A model generated the notes under the pieces. That model did no database searches. It worked only from the letters and a program-made list of their open reading frames with translations, and was not told the origin of the DNA. From Rhodamnia argentea (taxonomy: Eukaryota; Streptophyta; Magnoliopsida; Myrtales; Myrtaceae): a DNA stretch of 64,000 nucleotides. The stretch covers positions 23,143,015 through 23,207,014 of the forward strand of contig NC_063157.1 of NCBI RefSeq assembly GCF_020921035.1, read 5' to 3'. Below are positions 12,201 to 22,656 of this stretch, one piece after another (the stretch's first letter is position 1; every line of letters starts with the position of its first letter). The translations under genes and the position numbers were made by a program.

Positions 12201-14648
12201 GAATCTGAAGTTGCTTTTCCATTCAAAACATCTTCCACAAGGCCCGTTGCAAATTCAAGAGATTCGCCTCTCTGATTTGTTGATCTATCAAGCAGAACAA
12301 CAGCCCTTGAAGCATCAAGCAGAAATAATGGTGCAGAACTTGAGGCACCCCCTCTTGACCCAGCATGACCAGTTTCAGATCCCGAGAGCGTTCGACATTT
12401 CTTAATGAGAAAGCGAATCTGCGCTTCGAGAGATGACTGTAGCCTCTTCTTGAAACCACCTTCAGACTTACTAATAGGGCGTGCTAGCACAACTACAGAA
12501 CCAGGAGCTTTTGTAGGCAAGGCTGATGATCTAGAGGAACTGCTTAAATTAGCACTGGCATTAACTGAGGAGGTTTCTGCAGCCTCCTCCACATGCGAGC
12601 TTGCATGTGCCACCTCCAAGTAATCATCAACAAAGACGAAGAGTATGACAGGAGTACACTGCCCGGGAAACAAAGATGTGGATGAACCTAAACCGGACAT
12701 AAGTGATATAGCAGATGCATTACGATTCATATTACGACTTCTACCTGGGGAAACGTTGTGAATAGAGGCTGATGACACGGTATGTCGTAAAGATGAGGAA
12801 GATTGAGGTCTGGATGGCAGCATTGGCATAGTTTTGGACCTCACAAATGGGGCTAAAGCCTGCTTAGCTGCTTGAAGTATACGAAAACTTTTCAAAGTTT
12901 GGGTATCAAGATGTGATCCTTCTTGAAGATGTACGATTAGATGGCAAACCTACATTATGTGGTGTCATTTGTCATATTCAAGAGAGGTGCGAGTGAAATT
13001 CAAAGATAACAGATCTTGCATGAATAAAAATCGATCGGCAAATGGCAGAAAACGGTATCAAGTGCCAGCTTCAGTATCTCAAATTAGAGTACCTCGTTTG
13101 TCAAGTTAATCAAACCATGGTCTACAAGGAAATGCAAACTGGAGTATCAAATCATGGTTAAGCTTGAATTTTAGCCCCAACATTATTTCTCAGGAATTTG
13201 AGAACACATCAACAAGATGTGACATAAAGATCCAGAAACAATTCAAAGATGCTCGTTGAGAAAGAATGCTCACATGTATACTGACTTGCAACATGTTAAC
13301 AAATGCTAGACTTGTTTGCCAATGTTTAAATTCTGCTTTCAATATTTATGGCATGAATTTGCATCAAAATGATTCTGAATTACTTAATTCCCAAAAATTT
13401 ATCTCAGAAACTAGTCAGCTTTCTATAATTCAATGCAATAATTTCACTTTTGCTTTCTCTGCTACTTGTAAACAAATTGCACAAACACAGGCTATGAATT
13501 CTACCTCTCATTCTAAACTATTTAAAAAGGAAATATATCACGCCATTCAAATGATTCCAAACATATTCTTGCACGATAAAATAACCAGAAGATCAGTTTT
13601 ATTTCGTCCTAGGAAATGGTTTTAGGAGAAGACAATTCTTCAAACACATTATGGACACAAAACACCGCCCTTCTCTCAAAGAGAGGCAGTACCATGTCTC
13701 CGAGCAAATGCTTTAAGGAGGTTTCTACAGGGAGGCCCAGCGTCAGCGAATCTACTTTAACTGTTCAACTTTTAAATGCATTTATGATTCACCGTCCTAC
13801 CAACATGCAGTAATGCTAGCGAGTGACCAACAAGTGCCGATAGTGGCAATCCATATTCATCATAATCGCCGTGATTTGATGAATTTCCCGTTTTCACAAG
13901 ACGTTGCCCAGACTCAACAGAAGGAACACAAGGATCCTTAAATTGCAATTTCGCGGGCAAGCACACTGAAGCAACATTAGGCATATGAAATCACAGCACT
14001 CAAGACTCAACTGAATCACTTAAATCTAGTACCAGTAAGAAGGTCGCATCGATAATTTTTAGACACTAAGTTTGCCATTTCAACTAGCTTCTAGTTCTAC
14101 TCCTTTTTCAGGCGAAAATTTGAGCTCTAGAAAACTCCCACCGACTCGTGAACTGAAAAACTCAACGAAGGCAAATCCATACTGAAATCGAAGCAGAACA
14201 AACTCACAGAGAACATGAAAAGCAATCCCTGAAGGTCCCCGAACTCGCGCTCCTCCACGAATGAATCGAACCCCGACGCGGCCTCGGAGGGCGGGTGAGC
14301 CGCCGGGCAGCTCGTCGAGCAGAACTGCAAGTAGAGGACGCCTCTCTCCTCGTCGTAGTAATAGCTGACCCTCCTGCACCTGAACCATTCCTTCGCTTCG
14401 TCGCCGTCGAGGCGGAGCACCTGGTCGACACCGCCCGAGCCGAAGGCGTTGAGATCGAGGACCTTGTTAAGGAGTTGCGCCGAGAAGTCGGCGCTCCGAG
14501 CGATGAAACCGACCACCACGATGCCCCGAGAAGGAGCGGGCGAGGAGGGCGGAGGAGGATCCGAGGGGGGAGGCGGAGCGGGGGCCGGAGGCGGAGCGAG
14601 AGGGGGGCGGGTCAGGACCCGCACGGGAGGCGCGTGGCGCGTGGTCAT
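9259..14648 (-). CDS. SMG8: Nonsense-mediated mRNA decay factor SMG8
   Basis: Four exons: 14208-14648 (147 codons), 10079-12949 (957 codons), 9635-9688 (18 codons), 9259-9519 (87 codons with stop). Every junction is phase 0 with GT-AG ends, giving 1208 aa, the usual length of plant SMG8. In other eukaryotes SMG8 with SMG9 binds and restrains the SMG1 kinase that phosphorylates UPF1 during mRNA surveillance. Landmarks: Pro-rich N-terminus then SRGIVVVGFIARSADFSAQL (start of the GTPase-like domain), LQGLLFMFS joined to VCHLIVHLQEGSHLDTQTLK at intron 1, a conserved ILFVFVDDY block, Ala-rich run near the middle, CxxG-type Cys/His motifs (VHQRHG, HACPCGRSRQL, YECPRGHRFL, YMNCPHC) in the second half, and a C-terminal VQLEDQLHPLRPFEHQPEKT-like module ending near 9259. 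The start ATG at 14648 sits close to site II promoter motifs. Its first exon was duplicated downstream (see 17438-17531). Confidence 0.93.
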
Positions 14649-14754
14649 CGGAGGTAGCTAGCGTCCAGAGCCGAGAACGTCATCGGACTAGGGGAAGAAG
14701 AGGAGCGAGCGACGACTACGACGACTGTCCATGGCAGTCTTCACTTCGAGTTCT

Positions 14755-14810
14755 TTGGGCCTGAATTCATTTATCGGCCCACAAAGATTATTTTGGGCCC
14801 ACAAAGCGAT
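14755..14810 (-). promoter_or_regulatory. Site II (TGGGCC/GGCCCA) cluster in the SMG8 promoter
   Basis: Three TGGGCC/GGCCCA motifs within about 50 bp ('tttgggcctg', 'tcggcccaca', 'tttgggcccaca'), 110-160 bp upstream of the SMG8 start. Site II elements are TCP-bound and typical of housekeeping and growth genes. The duplicated block carries a related cluster near 17929-17960. Confidence 0.55.
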
Positions 14811-15587
14811 TAGCCCTTGAGCCCTCGTTGGCAATATTGTTATCAAAATAATTAGTCAACTGAAATTATTTTCATTATCGATAATAACACAATATTAAAA
14901 ATTTTCGTACAATAATAAAAATATTTTTTTATTTATTCATTTATTTAAATTACACAGAGGATCAATTTTTAGGGAAAATAATTTTTAAACAATTTATTTT
15001 CACAAATAAAATGGAACCTAAAATGAAATTTGAATAGAATTAACCAAATCGATGGATCAACAAAAATGGACATATCTTTTTTATACATAATCTCGACTTT
15101 ACTCGGAAAAAATTTGTCAACACTCCTCTAATTTTTTCTGATTTTTTCTTTGGACGTGTCAATTAAACGAGCCAACAACGATTATAATCACATAGAAGTC
15201 AACAAAAGAGCACTCTACCTTCGCATCGTAGAACAATCGTTCCGAAATAGTTAAGCTCCAAAACAAGAACCTAGCATCGTCCTCTATCAAAGTTCGATTC
15301 TAGGTTTTTCAATTTTTGGAACCAAAATCGAGAAGCCATTAGTCATTTATCATGATAATATAGACTAAATGCCAATATATCAAGAAAGCCGGTATTGGTA
15401 GTATTGCGCAACTGCGTCCTTACATGTCCTGTGTACACAAAAGCAAGATTGAGCAGCAATTTTCTATCTCCCGAAAAGTGGACAAACACACGAGAAAATT
15501 CATCTGAAGCTTCTAAATCCTGCAATCCCCCACCGAGATTTTTAACCCGAAAAACCCAAGCGCCGGATCAAGGGAGCCCTGGCCGCT

Positions 15588-15960
15588 TCTGAACTTGGTC
15601 ACCGCCTTCCAGCCCTCCACCAGGGCCTACCTGCGGAGCCCGTCTGGGAGCACGAGCCGGATGGCAGTCTGGATCTCCCGGGAGGTGATGGTCGGCTTCT
15701 TGTTGTCGCGCGCAAGCCGCGACGGCTCCTGGGCCGGCCTCTCGAAGATGTCATTGATGAAGCTGTCCATGATGGCCATGGCCTTGCTCGAGATGCGCAT
15801 GCCCGGAAGCACCTGCTTCAGCACCTTGAAGATGTAGATCTTGTACGTCTCGACGCTCCTCTTCCCCCGCTTCTTCCTCTTGTCGCCGGTCCCCCTCCTT
15901 GGGGAGCTTCTTCTCGGGCCTCTTGTTCTCCACCTGCTTCTTCTCTCGCTTTGGCGCCAT
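15588..15960 (-). pseudogene. Histone H2B pseudogene
   Basis: The ATG (MAPKREKK) aligns with the intact H2B at 18746-19174. The Lys/Pro-rich tail has lost about 19 residues. One extra C in the run near 15893-15897 shifts the frame after KKLPKEG; the shifted frame then holds the histone fold ([37 protein letters not shown]) with several changed residues that H2B almost never varies (for example VLPGMRIS for VHPDVGIS, and RPAQEPS for KLAQESS). The C-terminal helix is replaced by an out-of-frame end after [10 protein letters not shown]. Host gene copy that lost function after the local duplication. Confidence 0.9.
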
Positions 15961-15975
15961 TGGAGACTCGAGTTG

Positions 15976-16430
15976 ATGCGGATGTCATTAGTAATACGTT
16001 TCTGGATCGATTGGATCAACACAAATCTAATTAGAAGGCGAAACGGTACTGCAGCTAGAACCAGCGGATCGGGTCGACGACGTCGGATTGAGTTCAAATT
16101 CGGTAGGCTGAAGCGAAACGGCGTCCTGATCAATACTCACGGCCTTTGGCCGTGACTAACGATGAATTTTGGCCGTTCGAGAATGTCTAGATGGGTTTTC
16201 CTATTTTTTTTAGTATTTTTCAGGCTTAATTTTATTTCAGTGGCACTTTTGTAATTTTCCCTTTTTTGATATTTTGATTCCTAATTGGACTAGGGTTAGG
16301 ATAACACCCTATAAAAGGTGTTTATCACGTTTTTTGAAGCACATCATCAATAATATTCATAGAATTTCGAGATTTTTCTCCTTTAGCAAGGATTTTCTTG
16401 CGTTATTCGCCGAATTCTGCGTCACGAGTG
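15976..16430 (+). mobile_element. LTR-like insertion in duplication unit 1 (fossil)
   Basis: About 455 bp present here but absent from the matching place in unit 2, between the H2B start and its promoter. It holds a TATA box (TATAAAAGG near 16311) followed by 'atcatcaataatattcatag' and a TTTCTCC-rich stretch, the layout of the promoter and R/U5 part of a plant LTR, probably Copia-type. I could not fix end repeats or a target duplication. It separates the H2B relic from its own promoter. Remnant only. Confidence 0.45.
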
Positions 16431-16525
16431 GCCCGCGCTTGCGGCGAGAGATAGATGCAAAGCACGAATTCTGCGTGTGTGCGTGAGAGAGAGAGAGGAA
16501 ACGATGGGGCCGAGAGGAGAAGCGA

Positions 16526-16548
16526 CGGAGGATTGCTGCCGTGGACGA
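16526..16548 (-). promoter_or_regulatory. Decayed histone promoter element (copy in unit 1)
   Basis: The segment 'ggattgctgccgtgg' aligns with the intact 'ggatcgctgacgtgg' at 19334-19348. Both the octamer and the hexamer are altered (TGACGT has become TGCCGT), and an insertion now separates it from the H2B relic. Confidence 0.6.
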
Positions 16549-17040
16549 GCGGATATTGCTTGTGGCGGGTAACGTTAGTCACACGCAAGCGATATTACGC
16601 TAGCACCTCGGCTCTTTCCAAAAAGACTAAAGGAGAACCAAATACATCGCATAAAATCCAGCAAGCATCATGCCCCCAAGCTCAAGCATCTCTAACGGCA
16701 ATCTACATTGTTTCTTGCAAACTACGGACCAAGGATAAACAGTCTCACTTCGAGTGATAATCCCACAAGCAGAATCTGCTAACTCCATATCAATTCCGTC
16801 CTTGTCGAAGAATGAACGTCAATCACTGTGTATCTAATGATCCTGTGCATGTATAAACTGTGTGTTCGCATCGGTTCTGACCATTCTTTCACCAATGGAA
16901 AATGTTCGAATGTGAACAGACGTCTCCGCTGCACGTCTACACCAGCCAAACTTCATATTCTAATAATGAAGAAACCGCTAAAGTTATAACACCCAAAAAC
17001 AAAGAGCCTTTGTTCTAGAAAACTATCTAACTAGCTAAGT

Positions 17041-17425
17041 ACGTAAATTAAACAGCCACAGACTTGTCCTTATCTCTGTCCCTGTCTCCAACAAACGTGT
17101 GATTCACCGATTCAAAAACCAGATTTTTCAAAGCCAAGATGGGGAGAGAATGCCTTTCATAAGCAATAGTAACATCTAATCGCATGATGTTGGGCGCAAC
17201 TTTCTGCCGAACTGTGAGTCATAATGAGTTCATCGAGACAGATTGGTAAGGCAGAGTGGCCGACGAACAAAGCAACATGGCCCATGAGCTTGTCCTTCCT
17301 CGAGAAGGTGATCCCGCGATTGCACTGCCATTAGGCATCCCTGCTGTCCTCCTCGTGCGTCCTCAGATCAGAAGGCACCGAGAACTGCTTCCAATCGCAC
17401 CTATTGCACACATACATCGGACCAC
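17041..17425 (-). pseudogene. STOP1-like zinc-finger pseudogene, 3' part
   Basis: Matches the 3' end of the intact STOP1-like gene at 21128-21480, including the stop region ('ttaaacagccac') and the codons of zinc fingers 3 and 4 read on the minus strand ('catggcccatgagcttgtcc', 'cttcctcgagaagg', 'cgtcctcagatc'). The match ends at about 17425 inside finger 3, where an SMG8 exon-1 copy starts. The homologous 3' flank continues left to about 16640. Small indels and substitutions break the frame. No 5' part exists in unit 1. Confidence 0.88.
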
Positions 17426-17437
17426 CACGATGCTCCA

Positions 17438-17531
17438 AGGAGCAGGCAAGGAGGGACGGCATAGGTGTAGGATGAGGATCCCAACAGGGAGGCGTAGCGA
17501 GAGTGGAGCAGGTCATGGGAGGTGCGTGGTC
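17438..17531 (-). pseudogene. SMG8 exon-1 relic at the duplication junction
   Basis: Aligns with 14532-14646: 'ggagcaggcaaggaggg' against 'ggagcgggcgaggaggg', 'gggaggcgtagcgagag' against 'ggaggcggagcgagag', then 'gcgtggtcat', which is the complement of the SMG8 start codon. It is the start of SMG8 copied downstream and directly fused to the STOP1-like 3' relic. A hAT element was inserted at the start codon. Confidence 0.85.
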
Positions 17532-17539
17532 ATTTGGAG

Positions 17540-17810
17540 TAGACATGGCCAAATGGAACCGGGGGCCCGTTGAGCGGGCCCACGGTTCCGACCCGGAATC
17601 GGAACTGTCCCTTAAGGGCCGGTTCCGGTTTCTAAATTGTCAGAACCATCCCGGAACCGCCGGTCCGGGGCCAATTCCGACCCTGTTTAAAAAAAAGAAA
17701 GGGGGGGGGGAGAGGAGGCCCGAGGGGAAAGAACCATTGGGTCCGGGAACAAGCGGTTCCACCTTTTCTAGAAACCAAAACCGGCGGTTCGAACGAACCA
17801 GCCACGTCTA
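17540..17810. mobile_element. Non-autonomous hAT element (MITE), 271 bp
   Basis: Terminal inverted repeats TAGACATGGCC (left) and GCCACGTCTA (right, inverse TAGACGTGGC). Exact 8-bp target duplication ATTTGGAG at 17532-17539 and 17811-17818. The inside is rich in GGTTCCGG/CCGGAACC words and codes for nothing. 8-bp duplications with short TIRs are diagnostic of the hAT superfamily. It lies in the SMG8 exon-1 relic, so it arrived after the tandem duplication. Confidence 0.9.
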
Positions 17811-18745
17811 ATTTGGAGATAGCTAGTGTCGAGAGCCGAGAACCTCACCGGACTCGGAGAAGAAGAGGAGCGAGCTACGACTACGACTCCGACTCTCAAA
17901 GGTGGTCTGCATTTCGAGTTCTTTGGGCTTGAATTTGTTTATCGGCCTTGGGCCCACAAATCGCTTAGCCCTTGATCTCCATCGTCGGTTAGATTCCCTT
18001 TTCAAGATAAAAGAAGATTTCCGCTCCGATTGCTTAACGTTAAAAATATATATATTTTTTAAAATAATCACTCATAGCATTTAAAATAATTAATCAAAGA
18101 AAAAAATTATTTTCATGAATAATGAAAAAAAATATTCATTCATTCATTTGTCTGAGCAATGCAAACAATTACTTTCTGAAAAAAAATTCCAAATTATTTA
18201 TTTTTTCACAATTTGGATGGAATACACCACATCAATCAACAAAAATGGACAATTTTCAATTCCCGCACAAATTTTCTGATTTTTAGACATGTCAATAATA
18301 CGAGCCAACAGCGATTGTAATCACTTAGCAATGAAAAAAGAGAGTGATCTACCATCACAAGTCTTGCCATGTTTCGAAAGAAATTAAGTTCCAAATCAAG
18401 AACCCAGAATCGAATCATCCCCTATCAAAATTGATACCCTACTCTTGAATTTTCATTTAACATAAATCGAGAAGCCATCAGTCATTTGTCATAATAATTT
18501 AGAGAGTTTGCTAATATATCAAGAAAGCCACAGTAGATTCTGGTACATCACAGCTGCGTCCTAACATGTCAGGTTCTACCTTCTGCGCAAGCAAAAGATC
18601 AAGCAGCACTTTTCATCTCCCAAAACATTACAAAACACAAATTCCACTGGAGCTTCTCGAATTTTGCAATCCCCCACCGAGTTTTTTTTACAAGGAAAAA
18701 AAAGCCAAAGGCCGCACCAAAAATGGCCCAGATCGAGAGAGATCC

Positions 18746-19174
18746 CTAGGCGCTGGTGAACTTGGTCACCGCCTTGGTCCCTTCCGACACGGCGTGCTTG
18801 GCGAGCTCGCCGGGGAGCACCAGCCGGACGGCCGTCTGGATTTCCCGGGAGGTGATGGTGGGCTTCTTGTTGTAGCGCGCGAGCCGCGACGACTCCTGGG
18901 CCAGCTTCTCGAAGATGTCGTTGATGAAGCTGTTCATGATGCCCATGGCCTTGCTCGAGATGCCGACGTCTGGGTGGACCTGCTTCAGCACCTTGAAGAT
19001 GTAGATCTTGTACGTCTCGACGCTTCTCTTCGCCCGCTTCTTCCTCTTGTCGACAGCCCCCTCCTTGGGGAGCTTCTTCTCGGCCCTCGGCTTCTTCTCC
19101 GCCGGCGCCTTCTCGGCCTTCTTGTCCTCCGCCGGCTTCTTCTCGGCCGGCTTCTTCTCTCCCTTCGGCGCCAT
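18746..19174 (-). CDS. H2B: Histone H2B
   Basis: Intronless, 142 aa, starting [19 protein letters not shown]. The Lys/Ala/Pro-rich N-terminal tail spans about residues 1-48; the histone fold follows ([59 protein letters not shown]), ending [11 protein letters not shown]. All core residues expected of plant H2B are present, including the C-terminal Lys of the AVTKFTS motif that is monoubiquitinated in plants. It packs DNA as an H2A-H2B dimer in the nucleosome. The promoter carries a replication-type histone element (19331-19348). The decayed copy at 15588-15960 arose from the local tandem duplication. Confidence 0.97.
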   Translation of the reverse strand: MAPKGEKKPAEKKPAEDKKAEKAPAEKKPRAEKKLPKEGAVDKRKKRAKRSVETYKIYIFKVLKQVHPDVGISSKAMGIMNSFINDIFEKLAQESSRLARYNKKPTITSREIQTAVRLVLPGELAKHAVSEGTKAVTKFTSA

Positions 19175-19280
19175 TAGAGACTCGAGCCACGCGCTTGTGG
19201 TGAGATACAGATGCAGAGCGCGAATTTTGTGAGTGGGAGAGAAGGAGAGGAAGCGGTGGGATTGACAGGCGAAGCGACAA

Positions 19281-19290
19281 CGTATTTATG
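19281..19290 (-). promoter_or_regulatory. TATA-like box of H2B
   Basis: On the minus strand 'cataaatacg', about 107 bp upstream of the H2B start codon and about 45 bp downstream of the histone type I element. Position and order fit a core promoter. Confidence 0.55.
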
Positions 19291-19330
19291 GAGGGAGAGG
19301 CGTGACATGTGATTGGTTCTTTGGGCGAGA

Positions 19331-19348
19331 CGCGGATCGCTGACGTGG
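19331..19348 (-). promoter_or_regulatory. Plant histone type I promoter element (hexamer + octamer)
   Basis: The minus strand reads CCACGTCAGCGATCCGCG, an exact fit to the plant histone type I consensus CCACGTCANCGATCCGCG, which joins the ACGTCA hexamer and the reverse octamer GATCCGCG. It directs S-phase, meristem-specific expression of plant core histone genes. It lies about 157 bp upstream of the H2B ATG. A CCAAT box ('gattggt' on plus) is nearby at about 19312. Confidence 0.9.
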
Positions 19349-19399
19349 ACAAGCGGTTCTTACTTGTGGCGGGCTTATTCGAAATCGGCGTGTTAGAGA

Positions 19400-20740
19400 G
19401 GAGGGAGTTCGAGGTTTGCGAAAACCATGGTCATCATCGCAGCAGTTTCGGTCAATCTTTTAAAAATTATCAAAAGTTGTGTATAATTCTAATTATCGAG
19501 AGTCTCAAATATTTCGCATTAAATAAAGAACGAAAAATTGGGATGGCAATCAGAACAAGTTTTAATTTCCAATGTGATATTCATGTGCATTATCATCTTA
19601 CATTCATAACCTGGCTTTTTAAATAACGAATTGCATGTTTTTTCTCAACACCAATTTTTCGATATATTTCTTGCTAAAACTATAGCCTCGGATATATTAC
19701 AACCTGTTCTTTCCTCTGTCCTCCCTCTCTATCTATCCAAAGGATGAAAGGGCAGGGGGAAACTCTTGCTCCTCATCCTACAACCCTACTCTTGCTAATG
19801 CTAGTGTTACTAGGTTGAATTATTCGAGAATCTCCAAATCCATACTTTCACGCTCATGTCATGTCATGTCGTGGTACTATTGAAGACAAATGTTCCCCTC
19901 CCGATATACGTAGGAGGACCTTTTGTAATAGATTCTCCCCCCTGAAGTTGGAGTATCGAGATCTTTTCCTCACCTCGTCCTACTATCCTGCATTTAGTAC
20001 TTAGTTATCGCTCGCTGTTTACCCGAAAAAGGTGGTCCATAAGCTTTTTACTTCCTTTTTCTACCTGCATTTTACAGTGAAGCTGATCCCTTCATGGCTC
20101 TCTTTCTCTCCACTAGCCCTTCCATTTCTTCGTTCCGAACCATTAGTTGAATTCTTCATTCTTTTTATTTATTTTTCATCTTTTAATTCATTCAATTCAC
20201 AGGCGTTCAACTCGTAAAGGCAAAGAAAAAGGGATCCGTCTTGCTAGCATTATGTAACACTTTGGCAGTGCTCTCGAATCGAAACCAAAATAATGAATCA
20301 TAGCACATGGAGCCATCTCCTTATTGAAAACAGAATACTATTCCGCTAATTCGACTCTGCTCATTTCTTTTAAGAGGCGAACAACAAATAAGTGCGTTAC
20401 ATATGCACGTGAAAGAAAAAGGGATCGAAATAACTCTATTAACGAAAGACGGAATGCATGCATATTCTCATTATCTGGAGAAAATAATCGCTTGGTTATT
20501 AGAGTAGTGAGAAAATAATCGCTTGGTGAACACTCCGTAACATTCTCAAGAGATGTTTGAGACTAGAAACTTGTTAGGATGGGCAACACTATCATACACA
20601 CAAAATTATTTTATTTTCGAGATATCGAACATTTAACTGACTGTAGAACGAATTGAGAAGAAAGTTGAAATTCAAATGTGGTAGGTATGAAGTTTGTGGC
20701 TCTTCCCAAAGGAAACTGAAGTGAAGGGGGTCCGTATTAT
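19400..20740. other. Block unique to unit 2; 19.7-20.5 kb resembles organellar DNA
   Basis: No gene. This 1.3 kb between H2B and the STOP1-like gene has no match in unit 1. The part at about 19690-20480 has a base texture unlike its AT-rich neighbours and like plant mitochondrial spacer DNA ('ctagtgttactaggttgaat', 'gaaaaagggatccgtcttgc'). It may be a nuclear insertion of mitochondrial DNA; this is a texture judgement, not an alignment. Confidence 0.35.
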
Positions 20741-21127
20741 TACAGAAGATCCAACAAGTATCATGCCCTCAAGCATCTAGCAGCAATCTTACGTTGTTTC
20801 TTGCAATCTACAGAGAAAGCATAACGGTCGATCATACATGACACCAACGGTCCCATTTCTAGAGATGATCCAAAAACAGCAGAAACCGCAAACTCCAAAC
20901 GAATTCTATCATCGCAGAAGAGTCGGATGATCCTGTGCATGTATGAACCGTTTGTCGTGTCGGTTCTGATCCTTTTTTTGCCGACGGAGAATGTTCGGGT
21001 GGTCAAGGTCGGGCGTCTCCGCTGCATGACTACACCAGCCAAACCTCATCTCCTGATAATCAAGAAACCAGCAAAGTTATAGAGCGTAGAAATAACTAGA
21101 CTTCGTTCGAGCAAACTATCTAGCTAG

Positions 21128-22435
21128 TTAAGTTTCATAATTTAAACAGCCACATATCCAAGGAAAAAGACCAGATTTTTCAATGCCAAGATGAGGAAAA
21201 AATTGCCTATCATAAGCAGCAATACCATCTAATTGCATGATGTTGGGTGCAACTATCTGCTGAGCTCTGAGTCCTGGTGGGTTCATCAAGTCGAGCGATA
21301 AGGCAGGCGAGTGGCCGACGAACAAAGCGACATGGCCCATGAGCTTGTCCTTCCTCGAGAAGGTGGTCCCGCAGTTGCACTGCCACTTGACGTCCCCGCA
21401 GTGCTTCTCGTGCGTCCTCAGATCGGACAGCACCGAGAACTGCTTCCGGTTGCACCTCTTGCACACATACAACTTGGGGCAGTGGCTCCTCTTGTAGTGG
21501 TTCTTGACACAGATCATGGACTTCAGAGGCTGGAACCTGGGGTGCTTCCGGTTCCACCGGCAGCCCTCTTGTGGGCAGGAGTACTTCTTCGGCCTTAATC
21601 CCATCAAACACTCTTGATCACCGTTCGGTTTGTCGCGGTTGCTATCAGTATTCTTGGCGGGGTTGCATAGAGCGGCGCTGGTTTTGTACTCGTCCCCGTG
21701 AGCCCTCATGTGCATTCGCAGGTTCGCGTCCCGCTTGAACCCTTTCCCGCAGATTTGGCAATAGTGCGTGTACTTCGCCAACAAATCATCGGCGTTCAGT
21801 TCGACGACATCATAACTAGCGCCACTCAACGCATGTTCGGCTTGTGGTATCTCCTTCTTCTGGCGACCCGCTTGAGGCAATTCTCTCATTCCTTGATCCG
21901 ACCCGCTATTTTTCGCAATACTTGCCGACGGTTTGCTTTCATTATTACCGTTGTAATCGACAAAGCTGCTTGCGCTATACCAGTCAAGAGAGCTAGGCTC
22001 ATGAACAAGAGGCTGGTTGCTGTTATTGTTATCGTTATCGTTATCGGTATCAGTATTAGTACCTGAAGGCATAGCGGGACCGAGAAGTGTCATCTGTTGG
22101 CAAGAGAACATCATAGATGTTGCGGTCCCTATGATTTCTTGGATCAAGCTTCCGATGCCAGCTAAGGCCAGGGACGTTGACTCGGGCCGGCCTCGACCGG
22201 AGGAACCTTGTCCTTGAGACCAGGTGACCAGCGATTGGACTTGACGAACCTTGTCCTCGAGAAGAGAGAGACTATGAAGCAGAGAGCTCGAGTGGGCTTC
22301 CAACGCGGAAGCCAGCGGCAGCACTCCTTCCGAAACGGGTGCAAGAACACGGCGGTCTTGATCATACCCGCCTCGAATCATCTGCATCCCCTGCGAAACG
22401 CTCGCGAGATTACGAGAAGTCGGATCGAGAATCAT
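21128..22435 (-). CDS. STOP1-like: STOP1/STOP2-like C2H2 zinc-finger transcription factor
   Basis: Intronless, 435 aa. Relatives (SENSITIVE TO PROTON RHIZOTOXICITY 1/2) switch on acid- and aluminium-tolerance genes in root nuclei. Fingers: ZF1 at about 225-246 ([21 protein letters not shown]); ZF2 at about 285-320 (CPQEGCRW ... [13 protein letters not shown]); ZF3 at 323-346 ([20 protein letters not shown]); ZF4 at 351-375 ([20 protein letters not shown]). This long-spaced ZF2 and split ZF4 are typical of the STOP1 family. The N-terminal half holds a leucine-rich helix ([19 protein letters not shown]), a [13 protein letters not shown] acidic repeat at 126-140, and little else. The C-terminus ends [12 protein letters not shown]. 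The ATG at 22435 matches the family start (MILD). The 3' half is also present as a decayed copy at 17041-17425. Confidence 0.93.
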   Translation of the reverse strand: MILDPTSRNLASVSQGMQMIRGGYDQDRRVLAPVSEGVLPLASALEAHSSSLLHSLSLLEDKVRQVQSLVTWSQGQGSSGRGRPESTSLALAGIGSLIQEIIGTATSMMFSCQQMTLLGPAMPSGTNTDTDNDNDNNNSNQPLVHEPSSLDWYSASSFVDYNGNNESKPSASIAKNSGSDQGMRELPQAGRQKKEIPQAEHALSGASYDVVELNADDLLAKYTHYCQICGKGFKRDANLRMHMRAHGDEYKTSAALCNPAKNTDSNRDKPNGDQECLMGLRPKKYSCPQEGCRWNRKHPRFQPLKSMICVKNHYKRSHCPKLYVCKRCNRKQFSVLSDLRTHEKHCGDVKWQCNCGTTFSRKDKLMGHVALFVGHSPALSLDLMNPPGLRAQQIVAPNIMQLDGIAAYDRQFFPHLGIEKSGLFPWICGCLNYET

Positions 22436-22610
22436 GGTCTTCTCTCTCGCTTCTTCTCTTCGACCACGGGGAATTACGTGTCCAACTTTGCTAATTCAGG
22501 CGGCGGATCCGGCTTCTTCTCAGGAAGGGTCTTGGGTGTAATAACAGGTGTTTCATATAAGCACGTACAAACAAGCGGGCGATGGCTAGGTTTTTTCTGA
22601 GACGTGAGAG

Positions 22611-22614
<4 letters not shown>

Positions 22615-22652
<38 letters not shown>
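22615..22652. repeat. (GA)19 microsatellite
   Basis: Uninterrupted GA run about 180 bp upstream of the STOP1-like start, so likely in its promoter or 5' UTR; such GAGA tracts can bind BPC factors. Confidence 0.95.

Positions 22653-22656
<4 letters not shown>

Larger units (their letters stand above)
14532..17425. repeat. Tandem duplication, unit 1 (SMG8 exon 1 - H2B relic - STOP1-like 3' relic)
   Basis: Same order and orientation of sequences as 17438-22435. Collinear matches: SMG8 exon-1 5' half; upstream DNA with 'gccgagaac', 'gaagaagaggagcgagc' and 'cttagcccttga'; DNA around 'gctgcgtcct' and 'agcagcacttt'; H2B; H2B upstream region; and the 3' part of the zinc-finger gene. In this unit the H2B is decayed and the zinc-finger gene is cut at about 17425, where it abuts an SMG8 exon-1 copy. 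Real SMG8 continues left of 14532, so the left boundary is set by the extent of the match. Confidence 0.85.
17438..22435. repeat. Tandem duplication, unit 2 (SMG8 relic - intact H2B - intact STOP1-like)
   Basis: Second unit of the tandem duplication described at 14532-17425. It holds the intact H2B and STOP1-like genes and only a relic of SMG8. It is longer than unit 1 because of a hAT element (17540-17810), about 1.3 kb at 19400-20740 that unit 1 lacks, and the full 5' part of the zinc-finger gene. Confidence 0.85.

Noticed and set aside
14295-14661. Plus-strand ORFs across SMG8 exon 1
   Set aside because: Antisense shadows of the GC-rich Pro-rich SMG8 start.
21311-21598. Plus-strand ORF over the STOP1-like zinc fingers
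   Set aside because: Antisense shadow; the minus strand holds perfect C2H2 fingers. The matching ORF at 17256-17573 is the same shadow in the relic.
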